Shown here: positions 26,866 to 36,444 of the stretch, one piece after another
Position numbering within the stretch: the stretch's first letter is position 1
Layout of the letters: the number at the start of each line of letters is the position of its first letter
From: Collinsella sp. AM33-4BH
GTDB taxonomy: Bacteria > Actinomycetota > Coriobacteriia > Coriobacteriales > Coriobacteriaceae
Assembly: GCF_003469205.1 (NCBI RefSeq)
Contig: NZ_QSIN01000011.1
Location: 1 to 64,000 of the forward strand
Length of the DNA stretch: 64,000 bases
Direction: 5' to 3'
Made by a program: the position numbers and the translations under genes
Notes under the pieces: generated by a model
Told to the model about the DNA's origin: nothing
Seen by the model: the letters and a program-made list of their open reading frames with translations, nothing else
The model's database searches: none

Positions 26866-27891
26866 ATGGCACAGAGCGCGAACATGGATGCGTCGGAGCT
26901 TGCACGCGATATCGCGGCCGGCCTAGCATCGGCAACGACGGCAACGGAGCGCGCGGCACTGGTGCCCGCAGAGCTCGTCGAGGCCATTCAGCAACTTAAA
27001 ACCCAACGCGACGCGGTGATCCTGGCGCACTATTACGTGGCGCCCGAGGTTCAGGCTGTGGCCGATTACGTCGGCGACAGCTTCTACCTGGCAAAGCTTG
27101 CCAAGAGCCTGCCGCAGCAGACCATCGTGCTGTGCGGCGTGGAGTTTATGGGCGAGAGCGCCAAGCTGCTCAATCCCACCAAGACCGTGCTGCTGCCCGA
27201 GCCGGGCGCGGACTGTCCCATGGCGCACATGGTCAAGCGCGAGACGGTCGATGCGGCGCGCGCCGAGTACGGCGACGACCTGGCCGTGGTCTGCTACGTC
27301 AACTCCACGGTCGAGATCAAGAGCTGGAGTGACGTGTGCGTTACCAGCTCAAACGCCGTCAAGATCGTCTCCGAGCTGCCGCAGCAGCACATCTTGTTCA
27401 TTCCCGACCAGAACCTGGGCCGCTTCGTAGCCGAGCAGGTGCCCCAAAAGCACGTCATCCTCAACAACGGCTACTGCCCGCGCCATCACATCATCACCGT
27501 CGAGCAGATCGTTGACGCGACGGAGGCCCACCCCGACGCGCTCGTGCTGGCGCATCCTGAGTGCAAGGCCGACGTCTTGGCCGAGGCCGACTACATCGGC
27601 TCCACCGCCGGCATCATCAAGTACGCCGAGGAGTCCGACGCGAGCGAGTTCATTATCGTGACGGTCCGCGGCGTGCTCTACGAGCTCGAGCGCCGCTGCG
27701 AGGGCACCGGCAAAAAGTTCTACTTCCCCGCGGTGCAGCCCACCTGCGTCAACATGGATCTCATCACGCTCGAAAAACTCGTGCGCTGCCTGGAGACGGG
27801 CGAGGGCGAGGTGCAGATCGGCGTGTCGGACGAGGCCGCCGACCAGGCCAAACTTACGCTCGACCGCATGCTCGAGTACGCGGCGCGCTAA
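26866..27891 (+). CDS. nadA: Quinolinate synthase
   Basis: A 341-residue [4Fe-4S] enzyme that condenses iminoaspartate with dihydroxyacetone phosphate to quinolinate, first stage of NAD synthesis. Signatures: AVILAHYYVAPEVQAVADYV, LCGVEFMGESAKLLNP, CYVNSTVEIKSWSDVCVTSS, HPECKADVL and QPTCVNMDLITLEKL; the Cys in CGVEF, in SDVCVT/HPEC and in QPTC are candidate cluster ligands. ATG 26866 follows GAGAGGGG. First gene of nadA-nadB-nadC-niaR under the palindromic promoter. Confidence 0.96.
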   Translation: MAQSANMDASELARDIAAGLASATTATERAALVPAELVEAIQQLKTQRDAVILAHYYVAPEVQAVADYVGDSFYLAKLAKSLPQQTIVLCGVEFMGESAKLLNPTKTVLLPEPGADCPMAHMVKRETVDAARAEYGDDLAVVCYVNSTVEIKSWSDVCVTSSNAVKIVSELPQQHILFIPDQNLGRFVAEQVPQKHVILNNGYCPRHHIITVEQIVDATEAHPDALVLAHPECKADVLAEADYIGSTAGIIKYAEESDASEFIIVTVRGVLYELERRCEGTGKKFYFPAVQPTCVNMDLITLEKLVRCLETGEGEVQIGVSDEAADQAKLTLDRMLEYAAR

Positions 27892-27896
27892 GCCAA

Positions 27897-27927
27897 TGTG
27901 ACATGAGGGACAGTCCCTTATGTCACA
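27897..27927. repeat. GGGAC-core hairpin between nadA and nadB
   Basis: Arms TGTGACAT and ATGTCACA enclose GAGGGACAGTCCCTT, itself a GGGAC/GTCCC palindrome. It lies between the nadA stop and the nadB ribosome site. The GGGACAG core links it to the dispersed hairpins elsewhere in the window. Confidence 0.75.
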
Positions 27928-27947
27928 TAACAAGGGAGAGGATTCCT

Positions 27948-29324
27948 GTGGAAACCAAACAATACCCCGACATGGAGTGCGACGTTGTCATTGCCGGTTG
28001 CGGCGTGGCGGGCCTGTACGCGGCCCTCAATCTGCCGACGAGCACGCGCGTGATCATGCTCTCCAAGGGCGCTGTCGACGAGTGCGATTCGATGCTCGCG
28101 CAGGGCGGCATTTGCGTGCTGCCCGAGGGCTCGGACTACGATGCCTTCTTTGAGGACACCATGCACGCCGGCCACTACGAGAACCGCCGCGAGAGCGTCG
28201 ACATCATGATCCGCTCGAGCCGCTCGGTCATCAACGACCTGCTGGCGATGGGCGTGGACTTTGAGCGCAAGGCCGACGGCAGCCTCGACTTTACCCGCGA
28301 GGGTGCGCACAGCCGCCCCCGCATTGCCTTCCATGCCGACATTACGGGCAAGGAGATCACGACCAAGCTGCTTCAGGCCGTTCGCAAACTGGATAACGTG
28401 CAGATTTTGGAGCACGTGGCCATGACCGACATCCTGACGGGCGAGCGTGACGGCGCCACGGTGTGTGCCGGTGTCGTCGCCGTTCCCGTGGACGAGGACA
28501 ACTCGGTCCGCCCCGCCGACGAGCTGATAAATGCCGCCGAGGGCGCGCATGCCGGCGAGCCGTTTAAGATCCATGCCCGCCACACGCTGTGGGCAACGGG
28601 CGGCATCGGCGGCATATACGACCACTCGACCAACTATCCGCAGCTCACGGGCGATGCCTGCTACATCGCTCAGGAGCATGGCATTAAGATGGAGCACCTG
28701 GACTACGTGCAGATCCACCCCACGGGACTGTTCTCGCCGCAGCCAGGCCGCACCTTCCTGATCAGCGAGAGCTGCCGCGGCGAGGGCGCGATTTTGCTCA
28801 ACGCCGCCGGTGAGCGCTTTACCGACGAGCTTCAGCCGCGCGATGTGGTCGCTGCCGCTATTCGCGAGCAGATGAAGCGGGACGGTACCGAGCACGAGTG
28901 GCTGAGCTTTGCCCCCGTCGAGCGCGATGTAGTGACCGGGCACTTTGCCAACATTCGCGCACGCTGCTTGGAGGACGGCCGCGACATCTTGGACGAGCCC
29001 ATCCCCGTTACGCCTACGCAGCACTACTTTATGGGCGGCGTGTGGGTCGACAAGGACGGCCGCACCTCGATGCCCGAGCTCTACGCAGCCGGTGAGACGG
29101 CCTGCAACGGCGTGCACGGCAAGAATCGCCTGGCTTCCAACAGCCTGCTCGAGGCGCTGGTCTGGGGTCGTCGCGCCGCGTGGTACATGCGCACCGGCGA
29201 GTCGCTCGCCGTGGAGCAGGCGGGCGAGCCCGCGCTCGACGGGCGTCATCGCGCCCTGAGCGCCGACTCCCTGGCAATCGATGATTTGGCCCGTGCCGCC
29301 GGCACGCAGGCCGTGGAGGAGTAG
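27948..29324 (+). CDS. nadB: L-aspartate oxidase
   Basis: A 458-residue FAD enzyme oxidising L-aspartate to iminoaspartate for NadA. The dinucleotide motif is DVVIAGCGVAGLYAALNL (about 12-29); LAQGGICVLPEG, HTLWATGGIGGIY, QIHPTGLFSPQPGRTFLISE and AAGETACNGVHGKNRLASNS are family signatures. It is about 80 residues shorter than E. coli NadB (540 residues), ending soon after the FAD domain, so the C-terminal helical domain is reduced or absent. GTG 27948 follows AAGGGAGAGG. It is separated from nadC by three bases. Confidence 0.94.
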   Translation: METKQYPDMECDVVIAGCGVAGLYAALNLPTSTRVIMLSKGAVDECDSMLAQGGICVLPEGSDYDAFFEDTMHAGHYENRRESVDIMIRSSRSVINDLLAMGVDFERKADGSLDFTREGAHSRPRIAFHADITGKEITTKLLQAVRKLDNVQILEHVAMTDILTGERDGATVCAGVVAVPVDEDNSVRPADELINAAEGAHAGEPFKIHARHTLWATGGIGGIYDHSTNYPQLTGDACYIAQEHGIKMEHLDYVQIHPTGLFSPQPGRTFLISESCRGEGAILLNAAGERFTDELQPRDVVAAAIREQMKRDGTEHEWLSFAPVERDVVTGHFANIRARCLEDGRDILDEPIPVTPTQHYFMGGVWVDKDGRTSMPELYAAGETACNGVHGKNRLASNSLLEALVWGRRAAWYMRTGESLAVEQAGEPALDGRHRALSADSLAIDDLARAAGTQAVEE

Positions 29325-29327
29325 ACC

Positions 29328-30188
29328 ATGAATCCCATTACCATGAAGCTCGTCGTCGATGATCTGATTCTGCAGGCTCTACGCGAGGACATTACGTTTG
29401 AGGACGTGAGCACGGCGAGCGTGTGCCCCACGGCGCGCCCCGCCACGGTGGAGCTCATCGCCAAGGCCGATGGCATCATCGCGGGCTTGGATGTGTTCGC
29501 CCGCACCTTTGAGCTGCTGGATTCGCAGAGCTCGGTGCTGTTTGATGTTGCCGACGGTGACGAGGTGCACGCCGGCGACCACGTGGGCCAGGTGCGCGGC
29601 GATGCGCGCGTGCTGCTTTCGGGCGAGCGCGTGGCGCTCAACTACCTGCAGCGCATGAGCGGTATCGCTACCTATACGCACAGAATGGCAGCGGCGCTCG
29701 AGGGTACCAAGACCGTGCTTGTCGACACACGCAAGACCACGCCGGGCATGCGCGTTTTCGAGAAGGCGGCGGTTGAGATCGGCGGCGGCAGCAACCATCG
29801 CTACAACCTGTCGACGGCCGTCATGCTCAAGGACAACCACATCGACGCCGCCGGTGGCGTGGCGCGCGCGATTGAGATGGCGCGCGCCCATGCATCGTTT
29901 ACCACGACGGTCGAGATCGAGTGCGAGAACCTGGACATGGTGCGCGAGGCCGTGGAAGCCGGCGCCGACATCATCATGTTCGACAACATGACCCACGACG
30001 ACATGGCCGCCGCTATCGAGCTTATCGCCGGTCGCGCCAAGACTGAGTGTTCGGGCAATGTGGACGCCAGCAATATTCGCGCCCTGGCCGATCTGGGCGT
30101 CGACTTTATTAGCTCGGGCGCGCTGACACACTCCGCCCCGATCCTCGACCTCTCGCTTAAGCACCTGCGTCTGCTGGACGGTAAATAA
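29328..30188 (+). CDS. nadC: Nicotinate-nucleotide pyrophosphorylase (carboxylating)
   Basis: A 286-residue quinolinate phosphoribosyltransferase converting quinolinate plus PRPP to nicotinate mononucleotide. Signatures: LREDITFEDVSTASVCP, SGERVALNYLQRMSGIATYT, VDTRKTTPGMRVFEKAAVEI, GGGSNHRYNLSTAVMLKDNH, and VEIECENLDMVREAVEAGAD. ATG 29328 lies three bases after nadB; its stop shares one base with the niaR start (TAATG). Confidence 0.96.
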   Translation: MNPITMKLVVDDLILQALREDITFEDVSTASVCPTARPATVELIAKADGIIAGLDVFARTFELLDSQSSVLFDVADGDEVHAGDHVGQVRGDARVLLSGERVALNYLQRMSGIATYTHRMAAALEGTKTVLVDTRKTTPGMRVFEKAAVEIGGGSNHRYNLSTAVMLKDNHIDAAGGVARAIEMARAHASFTTTVEIECENLDMVREAVEAGADIIMFDNMTHDDMAAAIELIAGRAKTECSGNVDASNIRALADLGVDFISSGALTHSAPILDLSLKHLRLLDGK

Positions 30189-30733
30189 TGAACGCCCGCG
30201 AGCGCCGTCGTGCCATCATGGGCGTGCTCGAGGGAGCCAGGGAGCCCGTTTCGGGCAGCGCACTTGCCCGCGAGGTTGGCGTGAGCCGCCAGGTCGTGGT
30301 TCAGGATATTGCCCTGTTGCGCGCCGATGGGCACGATGTCGTGGCAACCAACCGCGGCTACGTGCTGCAGGAGGCCCCCAGCAGCCCCGCCGTGCCCACG
30401 CGCTTGGTCAAGGTTCGCCACAGCGTGGAGCAGGCAGGCGATGAGCTCACGAGTATCGTCGACGCCGGCGGCGCCGTGCTCAACGTGATCGTCAATCACC
30501 GCGTGTACGGTAAGATCACGGCCGACCTGGACATTCGCAATCGTCGCGATGTTGAGCGCTACCTGCACGATATCGAGAGCGGCAAGAGCTTTCCACTACT
30601 AACGGTGACGAGCGGCTATCACTTCCACCGCATTGCGGCAGAGGATGAGCAAACCCTCGACGAGATCGAGGCCATACTCAAGGAGAAAGGCTATTTGGCA
30701 GACCTGATGCCCTACGAGGACGATCTGTCGTAG
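30188..30733 (+). CDS. niaR: Niacin-responsive transcriptional repressor NiaR (3H domain)
   Basis: A 181-residue regulator. N-terminal HTH_11 (about 6-58): RERRRAIMGVLEGAREPVSG, then LAREVGVSRQVVVQDIALLR. C-terminal 3H domain (about 75-175) named for three conserved His: VRHSVEQAGDEL, VNHRVYGKITADLDI, and SGYHFHRIAAEDE. In Firmicutes and Thermotoga this family represses NAD synthesis and niacin uptake when niacin is present. Its place at the end of nadABC, translationally coupled to nadC, plus the palindrome over the promoter support self-control of the operon. Element C begins immediately after its stop codon. Confidence 0.93.
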   Translation: MNARERRRAIMGVLEGAREPVSGSALAREVGVSRQVVVQDIALLRADGHDVVATNRGYVLQEAPSSPAVPTRLVKVRHSVEQAGDELTSIVDAGGAVLNVIVNHRVYGKITADLDIRNRRDVERYLHDIESGKSFPLLTVTSGYHFHRIAAEDEQTLDEIEAILKEKGYLADLMPYEDDLS

Positions 30734-30850
30734 CCGATGCTGCAAACGTCCCTAAGCGGCAATCTGACGTTCAATCGTCGGTCGCGTACCAAAGTACGCT
30801 TCCCTCCTCTTTCACGTCACCTTGCTCGCTTAGGGACGTTTTCGCTGACG
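30734..30850 (+). repeat. Post-stop structured element, copy C (after niaR)
   Basis: Begins at the niaR stop codon, without the small 5' hairpin. CCGATGCTGC precedes outer arms AAACGTCCCTAAGCG (30744-30758) and CGCTTAGGGACGTTT (30827-30841). The stem then shows CAA/TTG, the TC/CC internal loop, and TGACGT/ACGTCA, where copies A and B have TGCCTT/AAGGCA: both sides changed. The inner stem is GCGTAC around CAAA. TTCGCTGACG closes it. Confidence 0.8.
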
Positions 30851-30885
30851 TGAGCTCAACCTGCGATGGTGCCTAATTGGTTATC

Positions 30886-30937
30886 CGCACAAAAAAAGGA
30901 GGCCTCCGCGGCGATGCGGAGGCCTCCTTTTTTGTGC
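30886..30937. terminator. Bidirectional intrinsic terminator between niaR and ferredoxin
   Basis: GGAGGCCTCCGC and GCGGAGGCCTCC form a 12-bp GC stem, flanked by a run of A on the left and a run of T on the right, extended by GCAC/GTGC. It serves the convergent nad operon and ferredoxin gene. Confidence 0.95.
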
Positions 30938-30972
30938 ACGGTGTACTTTTGAGTGTGCAAGTGCGGGAGTTG

Positions 30973-31158
30973 TTACTCCTCGACGATCTCGGTGATCGCG
31001 CCAGCGGGGCAAGCGTCCTGGCAAGCGCCACAGGCGACGCAGGAGTCCTCGTCAGCGACGGTGGCGACGTCCTGGAGCTCCAGAACGCCAGCGGGGCAGG
31101 AGTCGACGCAAACGCCACAAGCGATGCACTCGTCGGCATCAATTACGGGATGAGCCAT
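30973..31158 (-). CDS. 2[4Fe-4S] ferredoxin
   Basis: A 61-residue electron carrier with two clostridial-type cluster motifs, CIACGVCVDSCPAGV and CVACGACQDACPAGA, each giving three Cys to one cluster and one to the other. ATG 31158 follows GAGAGGA. It is a single-gene unit; partners could include the Fe-S oxidoreductase at 49-52 kb or hydrogenases, but this is not shown. Acidic tail ITEIVEE. Confidence 0.95.
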   Translation of the reverse strand: MAHPVIDADECIACGVCVDSCPAGVLELQDVATVADEDSCVACGACQDACPAGAITEIVEE

Positions 31159-31382
31159 GGTAGTTTCCTCTCTGTTGACCGACGCTACAGGCGATGCGCG
31201 TCGGTTTGATTCGGGCAAAAACATACCACGGGAGCGACCGTTTGCAATACCCTCTGACCGGCATCTTCATACCGTTCGCCGAGTATGCCATGGCTTACTA
31301 AAAAACATGCAGGTGAGGCCGTTGAGCTGCGCAAATGTTAGCTACAGGTGACTTGAAATATAGGGCGATTGAGCGTGTTTGC

Positions 31383-31490
31383 GGAAACCGCATCCCGTAA
31401 TCCACGTCCAAAACGGGACACGGTTTCCGGTTGGACCGCCCGGCGGAAACTGCGTCCCGGAATTTACGCTCAGACTGGGTCGCGCTTCCC
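31383..31490. repeat. Alternating 15-mer array, about 31-bp spacing (set 2)
   Basis: GGAAACCGCATCCCG (31383), CGGGACACGGTTTCC (31414), GGAAACTGCGTCCCG (31445) and TGGGTCGCGCTTCC (31477) alternate in orientation with 31-32 bp spacing. Set 1 is at 16196-16335. The rest of 31159-31763 holds the dnaK upstream region and no supportable gene. Confidence 0.75.
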
Positions 31491-31627
31491 CCGGGGTCGC
31501 TCCAAGGCCCCCTGTACGGCTTCAGGCTCACACCTCAGTCAACTCTACATAGATCTCAATAGATCTGCCGAGAACTCAATCAGCGCATCTACCTGCGCAT
31601 TTAAGAACCTAAACTCTCAGCAATAAG

Positions 31628-31660
31628 AAATCTTATATGAATTGACTTAGATTTTGTATA
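31628..31660 (+). promoter_or_regulatory. Heat-shock upstream box of dnaK
   Basis: AAATCTTATAT, 5 nt, GACTTAGATTT, then TGTATA. The same two 11-mers with a 5-nt spacer occur upstream of clpB (40922-40955) and nowhere else I noticed. The AAATCT/AGATTT ends form an inverted repeat. A TGTATATT -10-like box follows. With hspR in the dnaK operon, this is the likely HspR (HAIR-type) operator, although it departs from the published CTTGAGT-N7-ACTCAAG consensus. Confidence 0.7.
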
Positions 31661-31763
31661 TTCCAGCCCATAAGGGGATACACTACATCCTGAAAGACAA
31701 GCCGAAGCGCCGCGCGACAGACCGTCGAGGCGACGCGAACGCAAAAGAGAGAGGGAATTTCTA

Positions 31764-33656
<1,893 letters not shown>

Positions 33657-33658
33657 TC

Positions 33659-34501
33659 ATGTCCGCCCGTAAAGCTCGCACGGAGGCGGCTGCCGCTGGC
33701 GCCGCCCCCGTTGACTCTGAGGAGAAGGACGTGAAGATTCCCGTAGAGGCCGTCGACGATACCGAGGCCAACGAGGCCGAGGCCGCCGAGGCTGCCGAGA
33801 ACCAGGTAGAGGATTCCAACAAGGAGGCGACGATGACCGAGGACGAGATGGTGGAAGCCGCTATCCGCGCCGGTGAGGAAGCCGCCGACAACGACTTTAA
33901 GCTCAAGTTCGAGCAGGCCCAAAAGGAGCTTGCCGACGTGCGCAGCGAGCTCGATGCTGCGGCAGAGGCTCAGAAGGCTGCCGAGGACAAGGCGAAGGAC
34001 GCCACCGAGCGCACCGCCCGTTTGCAGGCCGACTGGGAGAACTTCCGTCGCCGCACCGCCAACGAGCGCATCGCCGAGCGCGACCGCGCGACTGAGAAGC
34101 TTGTCACCGCGCTGTTGCCGGTAATCGACGATATCGAGCGCGCGATCGACCATGCCCGCAGCCAAGAGCTTGCCGACGACTTTAAGCAGTTCGTCGATGG
34201 CGTCGATGCGGTGCATGCCAAGCTGCTCGATGTGTTTGCGCACGAGGGCGTTGAGCCCATCGACCCCAAGGGCGAGGCGTTCGATCCGCTCGAGCACCAG
34301 GCTGTGGGTCGCGTCGAGGACGCATCGCAGTACGACGAGACCGTCAACGACGTGTACCAGAAGGGCTACCGCATGGCGGATCGCATCCTGCGTTCCGCGA
34401 TGGTGACGGTGACCTACGGTGGCGAGAAGCGCCCCGCACCGGAGCCCGAAGCGGCGCCCGAGGATGCTTCGGCCGATACGGCCGAGAGCACCGAGGAGTA
34501 A
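33659..34501 (+). CDS. grpE: Nucleotide exchange factor GrpE
   Basis: A 280-residue partner of DnaK: long acidic N-terminus, coiled coil (about 80-140, FEQAQKELADVRSELDAAAE), and the C-terminal beta domain (VEPIDPKGEAFDPLEHQAVG, VYQKGYRMADRILRSAMVTV). The first ATG is two bases after the dnaK stop and has no obvious ribosome site of its own. An in-frame ATG at 33833 (residue 59) has a perfect AAGGAGG site 5 nt upstream, so a 222-residue form may be made instead or as well. The acidic N-terminal 58 residues are low-complexity and dispensable-looking. Confidence 0.93.
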   Translation: MSARKARTEAAAAGAAPVDSEEKDVKIPVEAVDDTEANEAEAAEAAENQVEDSNKEATMTEDEMVEAAIRAGEEAADNDFKLKFEQAQKELADVRSELDAAAEAQKAAEDKAKDATERTARLQADWENFRRRTANERIAERDRATEKLVTALLPVIDDIERAIDHARSQELADDFKQFVDGVDAVHAKLLDVFAHEGVEPIDPKGEAFDPLEHQAVGRVEDASQYDETVNDVYQKGYRMADRILRSAMVTVTYGGEKRPAPEPEAAPEDASADTAESTEE

Positions 34502-34508
34502 TTGAGAA

Positions 34509-34537
34509 GGGCCCCGGGGCAACACCCGGGGCCCTTT
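34509..34537 (+). terminator. Terminator-like hairpin between grpE and dnaJ
   Basis: GGGCCCCGGG, loop GCAACA, CCCGGGGCCC, then TTTCT. The T tract is short, so it may cause partial termination and lower dnaJ-hspR output relative to dnaK-grpE. Confidence 0.75.
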
Positions 34538-34608
34538 CTGGCCTAGTGCCATATGAAAGCATGAGCCGCCGCCCGCTGGGCGGCGGATGAAACAGGAGAG
34601 GAGCTACG

Positions 34609-35574
34609 ATGGCTGCAGGCAAAACCTTCTATGACATCCTGGGCGTATCCAAGAGCGCCTCCGACAAAGAGATCAAGAGCGCGTTTCGCAAGCTCGCGCA
34701 AAAATATCACCCCGATGCCGGCGGCGACGAGGCCAAGTTCAAGGAGATCAGCGAGGCCTACGAGACGCTTTCGGACGAGAAGAAGCGCAAAGAGTACGAC
34801 CAGATGCTCATGTTTGGCGGCATGCCGGGCGCGGGCGGCGCATATGGCGGCGGCTACGGTGCCGGCGCGGGCGCCAGCGGCTGGGGCGACATCTTCGACA
34901 GCATCTTTAGCGGCAACGGCGCCTGGGGCAGCGATTGGGGCTCGGGCTTTGCCGGGGCTGCGGGCGCTGCCGGTGCCGGCGCGGGTCGCAGCCGCGCTCG
35001 CAAGGGCGGCGACCTGTCGCTGACCGTCGATGTTTCGGCCGAGGACGCGTTTCGCGGCGTGACGCACAAGGTCACCTATCGCATTCCCTCGACAGGCGAG
35101 CAGCAGACCATCACGGTCTCGGTGCCCGCGGGCGCGGTCGATGGCGGCAAGCTACGCTACAAGCGTCGCGGCGAGTATGGCGTTGCGGGTGGCGAGCGCG
35201 GCGACCTGGTCGTGACCACGCATGTGGAGGAGCACCCGCTGTTCAAGCGCAAAGGCGCCGACGTGACCATGGAGGTACCGGTCTCGGTCTACGAGGCGGC
35301 GCTCGGCTGCACGGTGGACGTGCCCACACCCGGCGGTGCGACGGTCCGTTTGAAAGTGCCCGCGGGTACCCAGACGGGCAAGAAGTTCCGCTTTAAGGAG
35401 ATGGGAGCGCCCGACGTTAAGCACCGTGGCCGTACGGGCGCGCTGCTCGTCGAGATCAAGGTGCAGGTCCCCACGAACCTATCCGATGACGAGCGCGATG
35501 CCATGACCAAGCTGCGCGAGGCCGACACGCGCGACTATCGCGAGAAGGTCAACCGTTACAAGGCGACGTACTAG
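34609..35574 (+). CDS. dnaJ: DnaJ-family co-chaperone (CbpA-like, no zinc finger)
   Basis: A 321-residue Hsp40. J domain 4-70 with HPD ([20 protein letters not shown]), Gly-rich segment about 75-125 ([20 protein letters not shown]), and two C-terminal beta domains ([40 protein letters not shown]). The CxxCxGxG zinc-finger repeats of classical DnaJ are absent, so it is a type II/CbpA-like protein although it occupies the dnaJ position of the operon. ATG 34609 follows GAGAGGAG. Confidence 0.93.
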   Translation: MAAGKTFYDILGVSKSASDKEIKSAFRKLAQKYHPDAGGDEAKFKEISEAYETLSDEKKRKEYDQMLMFGGMPGAGGAYGGGYGAGAGASGWGDIFDSIFSGNGAWGSDWGSGFAGAAGAAGAGAGRSRARKGGDLSLTVDVSAEDAFRGVTHKVTYRIPSTGEQQTITVSVPAGAVDGGKLRYKRRGEYGVAGGERGDLVVTTHVEEHPLFKRKGADVTMEVPVSVYEAALGCTVDVPTPGGATVRLKVPAGTQTGKKFRFKEMGAPDVKHRGRTGALLVEIKVQVPTNLSDDERDAMTKLREADTRDYREKVNRYKATY

Positions 35575-35646
35575 GGCGGTCGCGGCGCGCGCCCGCGCCC
35601 GCGGGCTTATGATGGACGATAACGAGACGGAAAGGGGTCAGGTAGC

Positions 35647-36063
35647 ATGGCCGAGGACAATAGGAACAAACCGCTGTACATGATCAGCGTGGCGGCCGAG
35701 CTGACCGGCATGCATCCGCAGACTCTGCGCGTCTACGAGTCTAAGGGCCTGGTGAACCCCCAGCGCTCGGGCGGTAACACACGCCTGTATTCGCGTGCCG
35801 ATATCGAGCGTCTGGAGCTCATCAACCAGCTGACTGACGAGGGTATCAACCTTGCCGGCGTGGTGCGCATTCTCGATATGAAGGAGCGTGCCGAGGAGCG
35901 CGAGCGCGAGAACGAGAAGCTCCGCGCTCGCGTGCGCCAGCTCGAGGATGAGCTGCACGAGTACAAGATGCAGAAGAAGATCACCGCCCTGGCCCCGCGC
36001 GATGGCTCGGTTAACCCCGAGCAAGTCATGCGCAAGCTACTGGGCGCCGGCGGAGATCTCTAG
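35647..36063 (+). CDS. hspR: MerR-type heat-shock repressor HspR
   Basis: A 138-residue regulator: winged-helix MerR domain (about 10-80: MISVAAELTGMHPQTLRVYE, SKGLVNPQRSGGNTRLYSRA, DIERLELINQLTDEGINLAG), then a coiled coil (RAEERERENEKLRARVRQLE). In actinomycetes HspR, helped by DnaK, represses dnaK and clpB through HAIR sites. The matching boxes upstream of dnaK and clpB in this window fit. ATG 35647 follows AAAGGGG. Element D begins at its stop codon. Confidence 0.93.
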   Translation: MAEDNRNKPLYMISVAAELTGMHPQTLRVYESKGLVNPQRSGGNTRLYSRADIERLELINQLTDEGINLAGVVRILDMKERAEERERENEKLRARVRQLEDELHEYKMQKKITALAPRDGSVNPEQVMRKLLGAGGDL

Positions 36064-36204
36064 GTTCCGCCGTTCTACCGAACGGCCGACGCTGCGCGAC
36101 GTCCGGAGCGACAATTTGTCATTCAAAAGGCAAGGCATGACCAGAAGGTCTATGCCTTGCCTTTTTCATGCCAACTTGTTCGCTCCGGACGTCGCTCGCT
36201 GTCC
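36064..36204 (+). repeat. Post-stop structured element, copy D (after hspR)
   Basis: GGTTCCGCCGTTC, TACC, GAACGG, then CCGACGCTGC. Outer arms GCGACGTCCGGAGCGA (36096-36111) and TCGCTCCGGACGTCGC (36180-36195). CAA/TTG, a TT/AC internal loop and TGTCAT/ATGCCA (one mismatch) follow; the inner stem AAAAGGCAAGGCAT/ATGCCTTGCCTTTT continues with GACC/GGTC around AGAA, as in A and B. CGCTCGCTGTC closes it. Confidence 0.8.
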
Positions 36205-36244
36205 GTCCTCTACCTGCGGCGTTGCCTTGCTCCGGATGCGGTAG

Positions 36245-36290
36245 TCATTGGGGACGTTCTTAAATGACTAGTCGAAAGGGACACTCTTGC
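36245..36290. repeat. GGGGAC-core half-units after element D
   Basis: ATTGGGGACGTTCTTAAATG, ACTAGTC and GGGACACTCTTGCGCC. Only one arm of the hairpin is present. The same tail units follow elements A and B, so the two repeat families are linked. Confidence 0.65.
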
Positions 36291-36444
36291 GCCAAATCTG
36301 CCGGCCCCACACCGGGCTCGTCCTTTGCTTTACCGAGATAAAGTGAACGCGCAGATTCGTAGCCCACTCGCAACCGTTCTATGGCACGATATTGAACGAA
36401 TGTATGCTATGCGCCCAAATTGTTTGGGCAGAGTGGGAGACAGT

